From Gonocerus acuteangulatus (lineage: Eukaryota; Arthropoda; Insecta; Hemiptera; Coreidae), in assembly GCA_946811695.1 (NCBI GenBank), contig OX328123.1:155783580-155847579 (forward strand): 64,000 nucleotides of DNA. Direction: 5' to 3'. The notes under the pieces were generated by a model. It made no database searches, was not told the origin of the DNA, and saw only the letters and a list, made by a program, of their open reading frames with translations. Positions 51,955 through 62,655 of this stretch are shown here, piece by piece. Position 1 is the first letter of the stretch, and every line of letters begins with the position of its first letter. The translations under genes and the position numbers were made by a program.

Positions 51955-52330
51955 TCTGGCCTGTCAGCCCATACATTTCCTGGCGTCTTCCGGTCTGTCA
52001 GTCTATACATTTCCTTGCGTCTTCAGGTCTGCCAGTCTATACATTTCCTGGCGTCTTCAGGTCTGCCAGTCTATACATTTTCTGGCGTCTTCGGGTCTGC
52101 CAGTCTATACATTTCCTGGCGTCTTCGGGTCTGCCAGTCTATACATTTCCTGGCGTCTTCCGGTCTGCCAGCCTATACATTTCCTGGCGTCTTCCTGTCT
52201 GCCAGTCTATAGATTTCCTGGCGTATTCTGGTCTGCCAGCCTATACATTTCCTGGCGTCTTCCGGTCTGCCTGTCTATACATTTCCGGGGCCTCTTCAGG
52301 TATGTCTATTTCTACATTTCCGGGCGTCGT
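51955..52330 (+). repeat. 34-bp minisatellite, about 11 copies
   Basis: Unit TCTATACATTTCCTGGCGTC-TTCGGGTCTGCCAG with scattered changes. The 201-codon ORF 51815-52420 runs through it; because 34 is not a multiple of three, three units rotate through all frames, and the open frame reflects lack of stops in the unit rather than a protein. Confidence 0.95.
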
Positions 52331-52580
52331 TATTGTGTGCACGCCACTTCCGGTCTATTGCCGGTTTGTCTGCACACGTTTTGCTTACATTCTGGCCTCT
52401 CCCTTCTTATTTCCTGCTGAAGCAAATGTGTGCAAAAAGTGAACCCCAGACGTACGGGAAGTGGAGACGGATGTCCTTGTGCGTTTTCTCATTACGCGAA
52501 ATCCAGTCATAAGATAAGTCCGTGTCAAGAAATTAAAAAAAAAAAACCTGATCATGTTAAAAATGAGCGGCTAAAGTAGG

Positions 52581-52582
<2 letters not shown>
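52331..52582. other. Unassigned sequence
   Basis: Nothing recognised between the minisatellite and the T run. Confidence 0.4.

Positions 52583-52633
<51 letters not shown>
52583..52633. repeat. Poly(T) run, about 51 bases
   Basis: Long T homopolymer; probably the tail of a minus-strand retroelement not otherwise recognised. Confidence 0.9.
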
Positions 52634-52640
<7 letters not shown>

Positions 52641-53394
52641 GGCAATTGTCTCAAATCACAAATGACCATTAGTTCGAATCAAAGCGCCAGACCAATTCAA
52701 GGATGTATCGATCTAAGCTTTTGCGGTAATAAACCAGTGTCTTATCTATCCGCATCTAAGGCAATTGGCTTGAAACAATTATTGCATATATACATCAATT
52801 AGAATATTATATACCTCTTTAAACAAACGAGGGTTTGCAATTAATAATACATCGAATAAAACGAATACCATTCATTCTTTACATATTATTAAGTGCCACG
52901 ATACTTCCTTATGCTATTTATTCTACGTGTATGAATATAGTAGTGTTTTACATGAAATGAAGTAATTTGATTTTCTTTTTCCTTTTGATTTTATTTTTCT
53001 TAAAGTGTTAAGTTAAATTTTTCCATATATATCAATAGTTATAAGGTGTGTAAGGATTGTTGCTATATGTGTACTGGTGACGTTCTGTTATTATATGAAA
53101 TGTAATGCTATAATTAATGATTTTGATATTAATTCAAGATAGGACCCTTCAGAAATGAAGTGGATCGAAACAATTGTGCTACCTTTGAAATATACGAGAA
53201 CCGCTTCATTGCTCCTGATGGCGAACATCAGAGGAGATCCATTAATCAACTCGGAGGGGATTAATACAACTAGCAGGCTTATGGAATCAATTCTACCATC
53301 CTATTGGAGCCATTTAGGTCCTATTAACTTAGCGCAATCCACTATTGGCGGGACCAGTCAAGTAGCAGAGAGACCATAAATTAGTTAGGATTTC
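52634..53394. other. Unassigned sequence with a 74-codon ORF
   Basis: ORF 53155-53379 (plus) has no recognisable motif. Confidence 0.3.
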
Positions 53395-53790
53395 CTTAAG
53401 CTTCCATGAACAGATTTAGTTTATTTGTTCGACCCATTTTTCTCTGAAAATACCGACGTTCGTTGAAATATAACAAAAGTTACAGCCGCAAGAGGTAAAT
53501 TGGTAAAGTGGGTCCAGAGTAACCCGCGCGTCTCCTAATGAACGGATTTAGTTTATATTTACAAAACATTTTTCTATTAAGAAGTCCCCTGAATACCGAG
53601 TTTCGTTCAAATACAACAAAAAGTACGGCCGCTATGGACAAATAACTACTTTGGTTGCGGAGTAAACACCCCCTCTAGATTCACCGATTTTGCTGGTTAA
53701 TGAACTCGTTCAACCGTTTGCTAGGGGAGTACTATATACCAAGACGAAAAAACAAAAACTCTGGTGTGTATCGTGTTAACAGACATGTAT
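53395..53790 (+). mobile_element. HINE-like fragment (143-bp units)
   Basis: GATTTAGTTTATTTG, TTCGTTGAAATATAACAAAA, GTGGGTCCAGAGTAACCC and GTATCGTGTTAACAGACA, as in 16832-17400, but without either terminus. Confidence 0.7.
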
Positions 53791-53796
53791 ACGTCT

Positions 53797-53870
53797 TACG
53801 AAGTCAAGGGATGGTAGGGATTCGGCTAGGAGGAAAAAACGTCAGATCTTCAGTCAGAAATTTATATATG
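53797..53870 (-). mobile_element. Penelope-type 3' end (minus strand)
   Basis: GGGATGGTAGGGATTCGGCTAGGAGGAAAAAACGTCAGA is inverse to 23194-23235. The ribozyme-like part is absent. Confidence 0.6.
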
Positions 53871-54106
53871 CTGTAACTTGTTCATTACAAGTTCCATCTT
53901 GAACGCCGACGATACCCAGATCTATCAGGCTGTACAGTATGAAATGTCAGTTTTTTTTACTTTGCGATTTAATCCTTACCCTTTTTTATTTCATTACTTA
54001 CAAACATCATTGTTATTCATATAGAATTAAAGCTCTTTTATTGCTGTTATTTAATCAGTAACTTGCGTACTGTGTTGTGAGAACGATCCTCTGAGAAAAA
54101 AATAAA

Positions 54107-54455
54107 ACTTAAATTAACTATTACGGAAATCCGTATTATTTTTCGTTATGAATTTAAGCTCGGCCATAGCGCTGCTGAGGCGTGTATAAACATTAACACG
54201 GCGTTCGGGGAGGGAAAGGTGAATGAACGAACTGTTTATCGGTGGTTTTCCAGGTTTCGAAGTGGAAATTTTGACCTTGACAACGAGGAGCGATGAAGGC
54301 CAGAAACCAAGCTTGACAATGACCACCTGAAAGAAAGGGTTGAAGCTTGTCCCTCAAAAAGCACTAGGGAATATGCCAAAGAACTCGGAGTAGGAGCCAC
54401 GACAGTTTCAAGACATTTGAAGGAAATCGGCAAGTCCAAAACTGACATTTCATAC
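54107..54455 (+). pseudogene. mariner transposase N-terminal fragment (copy 1)
   Basis: A frame reads IRIIFRYEFKLGHSAAEACI, NERTVYRWFSRFRSGNFDLD, RPETKLDNDHLKERVEACPS, REYAKELGVGATTVSRHLKE. This is the paired helix-turn-helix DNA-binding region of mariner transposases (WF-RF-SG-FDLDNEER). A TGA interrupts the NEER-RP linker. The catalytic domain is absent because LINE sequence follows at about 54478. Confidence 0.85.
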
Positions 54456-54477
54456 TCCACAACTTGATAATAAGCCG

Positions 54478-55127
54478 TCCTTGCTACGAGATGCTGTAGA
54501 CAAGCTGCAAGTACATCTTAATAACATCAATGCTTGGGCCGCAGCTAATAAGCGTTCCCAGATAAATCCAAAGCCATTGTTATAGGCTCCCAATCCCTCA
54601 TAAGTTCCACCTCCCCTTTTCCAGACCTTTACCTCAACAGCATCCCTATAAAATATTGTAAATCAGTTAAAAACCTTGGAATCATATTTGATCAAAACCT
54701 TTCCTGGAAAAATCATATTTCCCAAATTTACCTGCGATCCATATTTATCCTTAGACAGCTTAACCTCTCCCGCCATCTCCTGCCAACAAAGACCCGTCAA
54801 CTCTATGTAACCTCCCTATTATTCCCCCAGTTTGACTATGGTTGTTTCTGGCGATCTCGAGGCAAACCTCAAACGCCTCATGAACTGTTTCATTCGTTTT
54901 ATCCTCGAGACCCGCAGAGACTCCCACATATCACATTTCTACCAGGAGCTAAATTGGCTATTCCCTCTTTAGCGTCGACAGTACCTCCTCGGCTCAGTCC
55001 TTTACCAAGTAATTCAATCCTAAAGACCTTCTTATATGTTTTAACTCATTAAATTTAAATCCTCTGTTCACCCCCGTAACACCCGATCTCGTCCTTCCGA
55101 TCTTTATATTCCTTCCCACCGTACTAA
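54478..55127 (+). pseudogene. Decayed non-LTR retrotransposon, reverse transcriptase end
   Basis: Frameshifted coding traces: KLQVHLNNINAWAAANK, then VKNLGIIFDQNLSWKNHISQ, LRQLNLSRHLLPTKTRQLYV, PQFDYG, and in another frame RLMNCFIRFILETRRDSHIS then FYQELNWL. These are the thumb and post-RT segments of Jockey-like LINE polyproteins. The same protein resumes after an insertion, at 55911 (FLIRTTWLWNSLPLSVR). At least two frameshifts and a stop are visible. Confidence 0.85.
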
Positions 55128-55910
55128 ATAAGGGGGCACCTACATTCGTCCCGATACTACCGACCTACATCCGATCCGATAGCCACCGACTGTCGGGTAA
55201 AAAACTAACACATTCATTTCAATGGAGGTGCCACATATGTCCCGACCCTACCCGATCCGACCCGATGGCCACTGATTCTCGGCCGTTCAAACTTGTTTGT
55301 TCCTAGACCGACGACGCAAAATGGCGCAAACGACATATGTGTTTCAAAAGGACTACAGCCTCTACATCTTAACCGATTCCAATGCATTTTTTTTTTCCTT
55401 TAAATGAAAGCTAATAACATTTATAAAAACTTTTTCAATTCACATTTTTGCTTTTTGTTTCCCTTATTTATTAAATTACGTGGAAACATGTTTATAACCT
55501 TCCAATGTTTATAATCTTCTAGCTTTCTTTCTTATAAATAATTTTAAAATATGAATAATAGTGCTTCTCCTATCGTAGTGCAACAGTTAAAAACTAACTG
55601 TTTTACAAAGTTTTTTTTCTTTCGGGACTGATATATTTTCAGAAGATTGATTGGCCTCTCAACTCCTCCTTCATGCCTCCGACATTTAACCTAATCGAAG
55701 GTTTCTATGCTTATTAGGTGGTATTTCTTAAATTGATCACTCATTTTCATTTCACGTCTTGAGTTCGGATCGAATCGGGTCGGCCCCGATGTAGGCACTC
55801 ACGTCGGCAGATGTCGGCCGTTGCCAGTCAGACCAAATCGGATTGGATCGGATCGGTTCGGGAGAAATACGGGTCGAATACGGGAGAAATGTAGGTGCAC
55901 CCTTATTCGA
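55128..55910. mobile_element. TIR element inserted in the LINE
   Basis: Left end AGGGGGCACCTACATTCGTC and right end AATGTAGGTGCACCCT (inverse AGGGTGCACCTACATTTCTC), each beside TA. CGATCCGATAGCC / GATCGGATCGG words are near both ends. The interior includes an end of the 18017-type repeat (CAAACGACATATGTGTTTCA at about 55328). The LINE frame continues across the insertion, proving it is an insert. A TA duplication is likely but short. Confidence 0.75.
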
Positions 55911-55990
55911 AAAATCATTTCTAATCCGTACCACCTGGCTATGGAATTCCTTACCTTTGTCCGTCCGCCATTCTACCAACCTAGAAACCT
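55911..55990 (+). pseudogene. LINE remnant resuming after insertion
   Basis: FLIRTTWLWNSLPLSVRHST: the LWNSLP motif common near the C terminus of LINE polyproteins, continuing 54478-55127. Confidence 0.7.
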
Positions 55991-56025
55991 CAATAGTTAC
56001 TTTCCTTCTGAGGAAAGTGCTAAAA
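55986..56025 (+). mobile_element. HINE-like 3' terminus
   Basis: CCTCAATAGTTACTTTCCTTCTGAGGAAAGTGCTAAAA: hairpin ACTTTCC...GGAAAGT and GCTAA, as at 17562-17599, with a changed loop. Confidence 0.6.
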
Positions 56026-56130
56026 GGTAAAAAATTAGCATAATAATGGAATGAGTCAGAAAAATTGACCGTTTTCTTTGTGTTTGAACTTTACATCGTA
56101 ATTCCTCTCTTATTTACATTCGGGAGCTAA

Positions 56131-56663
56131 GAATTGTAATATGAAGTCGGCGATGAGAAGATGGTTCCAAAAATTTAATTGAGGTGATTTGAGTCTTGAA
56201 AATAAATCTGTTTCAGTAGTCAACCAGTACGCTCTGCGCATTGCTATTGAAGCCGATCCTATGAAAAGCAATTCTCTATTTAGTACAACTGCAGAGAATT
56301 TACGATGTTTTGGTTGAGCGGTATCCAAGTTTAGTCAACGGAAAGCAAGTTTTGATCCGACAAGATAATGCCAGACCCCACAACTCTCGCCTTACAAGCC
56401 AAAAACTACCCGATTTGGATGGAATCGAGCTTCTGCCTCACCGGGCATATAGTCCAGACCTAGCACCATCAGACTACCACCTGTTCAGATAATTGGCTCA
56501 TTTCCTTCAAGGAAAAACATTCAATAACTTAGATGAAGTTGAAAATGGCGTTCGTGAGTTCTTCGATTCTAAACCCAAAGAGTGATACCATCAAGGATTT
56601 CTACAACTGGCTTCCAGAAGGCGTCAAACCATGCAATACAACGCTATATATTTTGATTATTAA
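56131..56663 (+). pseudogene. mariner transposase, internally deleted (copy 2)
   Basis: The N-terminal trace MKSAMRRWFQKFN*GDLSLE and LRIAIEADP is followed, after a large internal deletion, by the catalytic C-terminus: LIRQDNARPHNS, then YSPDLAPSDYHLFR, a TAA stop, and LAHFLQGKTFNNLDEVENGV. DNARPH and SPDLAPSDYHLF are the second aspartate block and third acidic block of mariner. The central first aspartate region is missing and two stops interrupt it, so it is inactive. Confidence 0.9.
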
Positions 56664-56699
56664 AAATTCGTAAGTAGAAGAAAAATAAACTTTGATTTT

Positions 56700-57640
56700 T
56701 ACCTATAAAACGGTAATTTTTTGTACTCAACCCAATTATTAAGCATCTTACTGACTTGTAAGTCTTTTTGGTGAGTAATGCTCATACACGGCAGGAATAC
56801 TGAATGGAGTCATGAAAGAGAAGAGAGAGAGAGTGAGTAGAACGGACAAATCAACAGACTTCGTAGCGATGAACACAAATCAGGGATGAGCGATCGTTCG
56901 TGAGTGTCATCCATCGAGTCGTGAGGAGTCCGTGGGAGAATCAGACACTACCACCATCAATTATTAGTTCCGAGACGTAGAGCCACACGTAGAGTCGTGC
57001 CCAAATCCCACTTTTTCTACCTCTAATATAGTTTTGTTTTTGCCTCGCTGGCCAGGAGAGGACCCTACCAGCTGGTTCCCACAGGGCTCGCTCTTAGGGG
57101 TGAACTCCAACCAAAACGTGACTTTTAATACAAATATCTATTTATCACATTCGAGTTAATAACTAGTTTCATACTTCAACATCCGCTGGGTCTCATGAGA
57201 GTTATTACGTCATTGTGATTTGTATCTAATTTTCAGCAGATTGTTTCTAACACTAATGAATATTAAAGCGGCTTATCAAAACACGCAGAGAGACAATAAA
57301 AATTCACTACACACATTAACAACTTTTTCTCTCATTCCTGCCTTACTGGTGCTTCTTGAAGTAAATACGTACTAAACTTGACGAGAAGAACCTTCTAGCA
57401 GTTCGGCCAGTCAAAACAACAATAGTGGCCTTACTGGTAGATGGTTCTCAACAAGTTTATGTACCAAAGGGGTCTGAAACATGTAGGGAGTACAGCCTGA
57501 ATGGTTTGGTCATGTGTGAAATAAGAGACCCCAGAAGGACAATGCATAAAGGCAAAACCTCAGGTAAAAAAGAAAAGAAAAGAAATCACGCGGTCGACCA
57601 AACATACCCTACCAGCAATAAAAAAAATATATAGGAGACA
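56700..57640. other. Unassigned sequence, one 69-codon ORF
   Basis: ORF 57425-57634 (plus) ends in lysine-rich sequence and has no recognised domain. GA-rich patch at about 56819-56840. TCTGAAACATGTAGGGAG at 57473 resembles the GAAACATGT segment of the hammerhead-like ends, weakly. Confidence 0.3.
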
Positions 57641-57644
57641 AAAA

Positions 57645-57820
57645 GGGGGTCTCCCGTGGTCTAGTGGCTAGCGCGCTAGATTCATAAGCGGGAGATGGTG
57701 GGTTCGATCCCCACCTGCGCCAGAAATTTTCTCTTCTCACGGCTCGCTGAGAAAATTCCTGGCTGCACCCTGGATGTTGGCGCTAATAGCCAAGATTTGT
57801 TGATGCGCCGTTAAAAAAAA
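57645..57820 (+). mobile_element. tRNA-derived SINE, family A (plus strand)
   Basis: Head GGGGTCTCCCGTGGTCTAGT-GGCTAGCGCGC, B box GGTGGGTTCGATCCCCACC, body CAGAAATTTTCTCTTCTCAC to GTTGATGCGCCGTT and an A-rich tail. GGAGACAAAAA before and GGAGGCAAAAA after the tail (about 57634 and 57856) may be a diverged target duplication. Same family as 5047-5269. Confidence 0.9.
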
Positions 57821-57895
57821 AATATAAAAAAATAAATAAAAAATAAAAAGGATAAAGGAGGCAAAAATAAAAATTCTTCTGTCGGAATAAGTAAG

Positions 57896-57897
<2 letters not shown>

Positions 57898-57926
<29 letters not shown>
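57898..57926. repeat. Poly(A) run
   Basis: 29 A residues downstream of the SINE. Confidence 0.9.
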
Positions 57927-57934
57927 CAGATATG

Positions 57935-58315
57935 TAGTAAATAGGAAAAATCAGCCTTATTTTTAGGACAAACACCTCCAGGTACACGGCACTGAAGGAT
58001 GAGAAGAAAGGAAGAGGGAGAGAATTGTAAGAAAATCTCACCATTCGCCGAGGGAGCAGCCTGCAGAATAAAAGCTGGAACCGGGAATAGAATATGCTCC
58101 GAAAAAGACAACTTGATAATACCAAGGACAGCGGATTGCCATAGACCGTGAGAGAAGCTACTGGCATAAGAAACACCGAGTAAATCTGTGTCGGGAGCAG
58201 TAAGCACATAGACACGAGGTGGTAAGCCTGATAGAACCTTTCTCATTGAAGTCAGATTAGAGGACCGGTGGTTCCTAGATAAAAATACAAGCTTCGCGTA
58301 TAATGAGTGTCGCAA
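57935..58315 (-). other. Unassigned minus-strand ORF (about 125 residues outside low complexity)
   Basis: The minus frame from 58315 stays open through 57935 and on into SINE A-tail sequence (poly-F). Peptide pieces: MRHSLYAKLVFLSRNHRSSN, LPPRVYVLTAPDTDLLGVSY, CRVPGGVCPKNKADFSYLL. The stretch is GC-richer than its surroundings and hydrophobic. A second overlapping minus frame is open too, so coding is unproven. No family recognised; could be an exon or gene fragment. Confidence 0.3.
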
Positions 58316-58670
58316 AAAATAAAATATTTGAAGGCCCCTAAATGGTAATTAATTCTAACAATAATTAAGTTAAAAATAATTAATTTTAATTATAATTAAA
58401 TCTCATAGGTAATAATTAATTTTAACAAAACTAACAACAACAAAAAAATGATTTGCTTCAAAAATATAGGGGATAGGGAGTATAAAACTACTTTACCATA
58501 GTGGAAATAATTATTTTTGGATTTAATAATCACAAAAAAAGAATGGTTGACCAAAACATTGATGATATATAGCTCACAAGACCAATAATTACTTTAAAGT
58601 TTGAACCCAGCTGCTTCCAGTAATGAAGCTCTCTCCGACTAACTTTCCTTCCGACTCCAATTCTTACCTT
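58316..58670. other. Unassigned AT-rich sequence
   Basis: AATTAATTTTAA-type words near 58340-58430; nothing else. Confidence 0.4.
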
Positions 58671-58680
58671 TTCCTAAGAT

Positions 58681-58800
58681 TTTTTTTTTTTTTTTAATTT
58701 AAAGGAAAACTTTGACGGGAGTTGAACCTGCGACACCTGCCACCAACTCCCTTGAGTGCCCAAGTTAATCCGCGAGCTTAATGAGACGAAACCATCGGCT
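58681..58800 (-). mobile_element. Possible SINE or tRNA-like sequence (minus strand)
   Basis: On the minus strand: CGCAGGTTCAACTCCCGTCA (B-box-like) followed by a T-to-A rich tail (T run 58681-58695 on plus). No clear A box or cloverleaf. Confidence 0.3.
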
Positions 58801-59039
58801 GAGTTTCAAGTGGCCTTTTGAGGCAATTCTTAAACTCCTGAAGGCAGACTGATTTGCATTCTGCGCCAGTTCTTGAGGGGAGTTGTACTCAGAACTTTGA
58901 CGAACAAGTCATCCTTAACGTTTCTTCAATATCCGCCGAGTTTATCGAGAAGCTAAAAAAAAAAAAAAAAAATTGTTTACAATAATTAGCTTCAATTTTT
59001 GACGAAGAAAAGGAATAACTATTTAATGGGATGCTTAAA

Positions 59040-60205
59040 ACAATGATACAACCGTACCAGCAAAATTTAGAAAAGTAAAGACCCCACAAGATAGGTACAC
59101 CCGTGCCAGCAAAATGTACTAAAGCAAAGACCCCACAAGATAGGTACACCCGTACCAGCAAAATGTACTAAAGCAATGACCCCACAAGATAGGTACACCC
59201 GTACCAGCAAAATGTACTAAAGCAATGACCCCACAAGATAGGTACACCCGTACCAGAAAAATGTACTAAAGCAATGACCCCACAAGATAGGTACACCCGT
59301 ACCAGCAAAATGTACTAAAGCAATGATCCCACAAGATAGGTACACCCGTACCAGCAAAATGTACTAAAGCAATGATCCCACAAGATAGGTACACCCGTGC
59401 CAGCAAAATGTACTAAAGCAAAGACCCCACAAGATAGGTACACCCGTACCAGCAAAATGTACTAAAGCAATGACCCCACAAGATAGGTACACCCGTACCA
59501 GCAAAATGTACTCAAGCAATGATCCCACAAGATAGGTACACCCGTACCAGCAAAATGTACTAAAGCAATGACCCCACAAGATAGGTACACCCGTACCAGA
59601 AAAATGTACTAAAGCAATGACCCCACAAGATAGGTACACCCGTACCAGCAAAATGTACTGAAGCAAATACCCCACAAGATAGGTACACCCGTACCAGCAA
59701 AATGTACTAAAGCAATGATCCCACAAGATAGGTACACCCGTACCAGCAAAATGTACTAAAGCAATGATCCCACAAGATAGGTACACCCGTGCCAGCAAAA
59801 TGTACTAAAGCAAAGACCCCACAAGATAGGTACACCCGTACCAGCAAAATGTACTAAAGCAATGACCCCACAAGATAGGTACACCCGTACCAGCAAAATG
59901 TACTAAAGCAATGATCCCACAAGATAGGTACACCCGTACCAGCAAAATGTACTAAAGCAAAGACCCCACAAGATAGGTACACCCGTACCAGCAAAATGTA
60001 CTAAAGCAATGACCCCACAAGATAGGTACACCCGTACCAGGAAAATGTACTCAAGCAATGATCCCACAAGATAGGTATACCCGTACCTACAAAATGTACT
60101 AAAGCAAAGTATCCCTAAAAAAAGGTAAACCCTACCTGAAAAATGCAGAGAAACCACAAAAGAGGTACACCCGGACTAGCAAGATGCTATAATAAAGCAA
60201 AGACC
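59040..60205. repeat. 49-bp minisatellite, about 23 copies
   Basis: Unit CAAGATAGGTACACCCGTAC-CAGCAAAATGTACTAAAGCAATGACCCCA. Variants (GTGCC for GTACC, AAGACC for ATGACC, GATCCC for GACCCC) recur in the same order in separate blocks, a higher-order pattern. The last units (60090-60205) are decayed. Minus ORFs across it (59364-59798, 59903-60157) are repeat translation. Confidence 0.97.
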
Positions 60206-60416
60206 CCACAAGACAGATAAATCTGTAATAATATGTAGAGATTACTCTCAAATCTTAAATTCGTATACTAATTAAGGGGGTTGGAAATTGATCACAGGAT
60301 CTTCCGTTGTACGTTGGCCAGTGATGCCGTAAGAGGTTTCGTATCAAAGCAAGGAATTTGAAAATTAATAATGAATTCAAATAAAATGATGTGACTGCAG
60401 GCGTAAATCGATCGGT
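60206..60416. other. Unassigned sequence
   Basis: Nothing recognised. Confidence 0.4.
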
Positions 60417-60419
60417 TAG

Positions 60420-60591
60420 GGTGGGTTTACACTAGGATAGTTATTGCAGGATATTTATGTCAGAGAGAACTTCTGACTAGTGTAAACCATGAGCAATTTA
60501 TGTCCGACATACATTTTACATGGTTTACATTAGTCGCAATTTCTCTCTGATATAAATATCCTGCAATAACTATCCTAGTGTAAACCCACCC
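60420..60591. mobile_element. PIF/Harbinger-type MITE (172 bp)
   Basis: Ends GGTGGGTTTACACTAGGATA and TATCCTAGTGTAAACCCACC, inverse for about 50 bases (through CAGGATATTTATGTCAGAGAGAA). Flanked by TTA at 60417-60419 and 60592-60594, the TWA duplication expected of Harbinger. Confidence 0.9.
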
Positions 60592-60594
60592 TTA

Positions 60595-61165
60595 GAATAC
60601 ATAAACTGGAGCTTGATTTCGGACTAGGAAATACTAAAGAAAGAAAGTTCTCTGATCAACTTCGGAAGTAAGTGGATATTTTAAGATATACGGCCACCAT
60701 AACTTTCTGGGTAGTACGAGATTAAAAGAAAAGAACAGTTGATATATTTGAGTTGTCTAAGGTCTTGTGGAATACTTGAGATCAACACCCAAAGAGGGTT
60801 CTAAAAGAAATATGAAAGTTATTTATGAACGATCACCAAAGTTATAAATCAAAACTCAACCCATCACGTAAAGATTATTGTAAGGAACGCTGGAAATTGT
60901 ATTTGCAAGGAGGCGGGATTTTAGTTAATGAAGATTTTAATTAAAATGCGTCGCCTGAAGGAGAGCAGCAGCGAAACTAGCACACTCTAGCATCTGACTT
61001 ATGAAACAACATTAATAAACTTCGCGAACCCCGAGAAGCCGAAAGGCTCCTATCAATCTAGGCTGCCTCGAATCAACGGCATTGCTTCAGATGAAGTCTA
61101 TCTGGGCGAGGAAATTATCGAATCCTTAGTTAAATAAACCTGTAAACGGGCCCTTACACGGGCAT
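60595..61165. other. Unassigned sequence
   Basis: No gene recognised. Confidence 0.4.
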
Positions 61166-61173
61166 TTAAATCA

Positions 61174-61462
61174 TACCGTCGTTACAAATGCAAAGTATCG
61201 AATGGGGCAGTCATCACTTTCCAGGGCGAAAAAACGTTTAGTAATTGCTTGGCTTTTGGACAGTCAAATAGTCGGCAGATTTGACCTTTTGGACAGTCAA
61301 ATAGTCGGCAGATTTGACCTTTTGACAGTGGTTACATTCCCCTTTTACGGAGTGAACATAGATTAGAGGGTTTCCCATCCATCAGTCCAACAGCAATCAG
61401 TAAAGATTAAAAATGAAAAATGTATTTTTTCACATTCGATACTTTGCAATTGTATCGACGAT
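61174..61462. mobile_element. MITE with inverted ends, internally duplicated
   Basis: ACCGTCGTTACAAATGCAAA-GTATCGAATG at left and CATTCGATACTTTGCAATTG-TATCGACGAT at right. A 33-bp block (GGACAGTCAAATAGTCGGCA-GATTTGACCTTTT) is directly duplicated at 61258-61323. Same family as 61614-61866. Confidence 0.85.
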
Positions 61463-61613
61463 ATGTTCAATATTGAGCTTATTTTTTTTACAAAATATTG
61501 AATGGGCGTGGACCCCTCAAACTTCACAAAAATATTGCACAACTTTTTATGATTGTATAACGGCCGTTATATTTTTTAGGGCAGTTCAACCACTTGGGTA
61601 ATTTTTTCATATA

Positions 61614-61866
61614 TATCGTCGTTACAAATGCAAATTATCGAATGTGAAAATTACCACATTTCAGAATGGAAAAGTATTTATTCATAACTTTTTTTTGGAC
61701 AGTCAAATATTCGGCAGATTTGACCTTTTGATAGTGGAATACTTTCCCTTTAATATAGTGAAGTCAGATTCACGAATTTGCCGTACACAAGTCCAGCAGA
61801 AATTAGTAAAGATTGATAATGAAAGATGCATTTTTTCACATTCGTTACTTTGCATTTGTATCGACA
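61614..61866. mobile_element. MITE with inverted ends
   Basis: TATCGTCGTTACAAATGCAA left, TTGCATTTGTATCGACAGAT right, one copy of the GGACAGTCAAATATTCGGCA block. A third, partial copy is at 28040-28105. Both long ORFs over it (61644-61871, 61703-61921) are repeat sequence. Confidence 0.85.
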
Positions 61867-62567
61867 GATAAATACTTGCACTCGCGATTGACCAAAAAAA
61901 CTTTATTAGTATGAGACACAAGCAAATAGTACAACAATATTTACAAGTTAAAGATCATAGCTATTGAGAGGCGAGGAGACAACTGATGGAAGAGGAAGGG
62001 ATGGGTTCTTATATAGAGGGTATCTTCCTGCTGACTCAGTAGATGCTGTGTTAGTTGTAATCGTGAAGTTTGGTGCTTTAAGTGACGACATGTGCAATTG
62101 AAAATGCATTGACACAAAAATGGAGAACAATGTATTATTTGAATCCAAATATTTAATCAAATTAATATATTTTTAATAGACAGGATAAAATAAAGATAAA
62201 AAAAAGGATATAAAATATTTCAAAATGTATTGTAAACGCACACACGCTAAATGACACACACACATACAATTGGGCAATATTTTGTCAGCCCCCTCACACT
62301 TTCATGCTACAAAATATTGACAGGTACGCAAGCATTTTCTAAACTTTCAGAAAACTTTTGAACGCCCTACAAAATGTTGAATACACCTTTTTTTTGCACA
62401 ATATTTCTCATCACACTCCCAATAGTTTTGCACAAAACCGACTTCTTCAAAATTTTGAGCTACATTTTTGCCAGTGTCGATACCATTCATTTTCGACGCT
62501 CTGAAGGGCCGTAACTACTTTCGATTTTAACTCGTGTTGATGGATTTTCTTTAAAAAAAAATGTCCT
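61867..62567. other. Unassigned sequence
   Basis: Contains (CA)-rich 62234-62270 and several ACAAAATATTGA words (62288-62400), which also occur at 61490. No gene seen. Confidence 0.4.
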
Positions 62568-62655
62568 GCTAATACCTGAATGGGTGACCGACCATGTATT
62601 GTTGGCATTATAAAAGGGCGGTAACATGTTAATAGCTCGTCGTTGATACGCCGTG
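62568..62655 (+). mobile_element. 5S-rRNA-derived SINE, 5'-truncated (copy 4)
   Basis: TACCTGAATGGGTGACCGACCATG (5S 3' half) then GGCATTATAAAAGGGCGGTA and GTTGATACGCCGT, the family body. The 5' 5S half is missing. Confidence 0.75.

Noticed and set aside
51815..52420. 201-codon ORF
   Set aside because: It is translation of a 34-bp minisatellite lacking stops; the unit length is not a multiple of three and no domain exists outside the array.
59364..60157. Minus-strand ORFs of 144 and 84 codons with repeated VYLSCG/LVHFAGTGV peptide
   Set aside because: Product of the 49-bp minisatellite; the same peptides appear in shifted frames.
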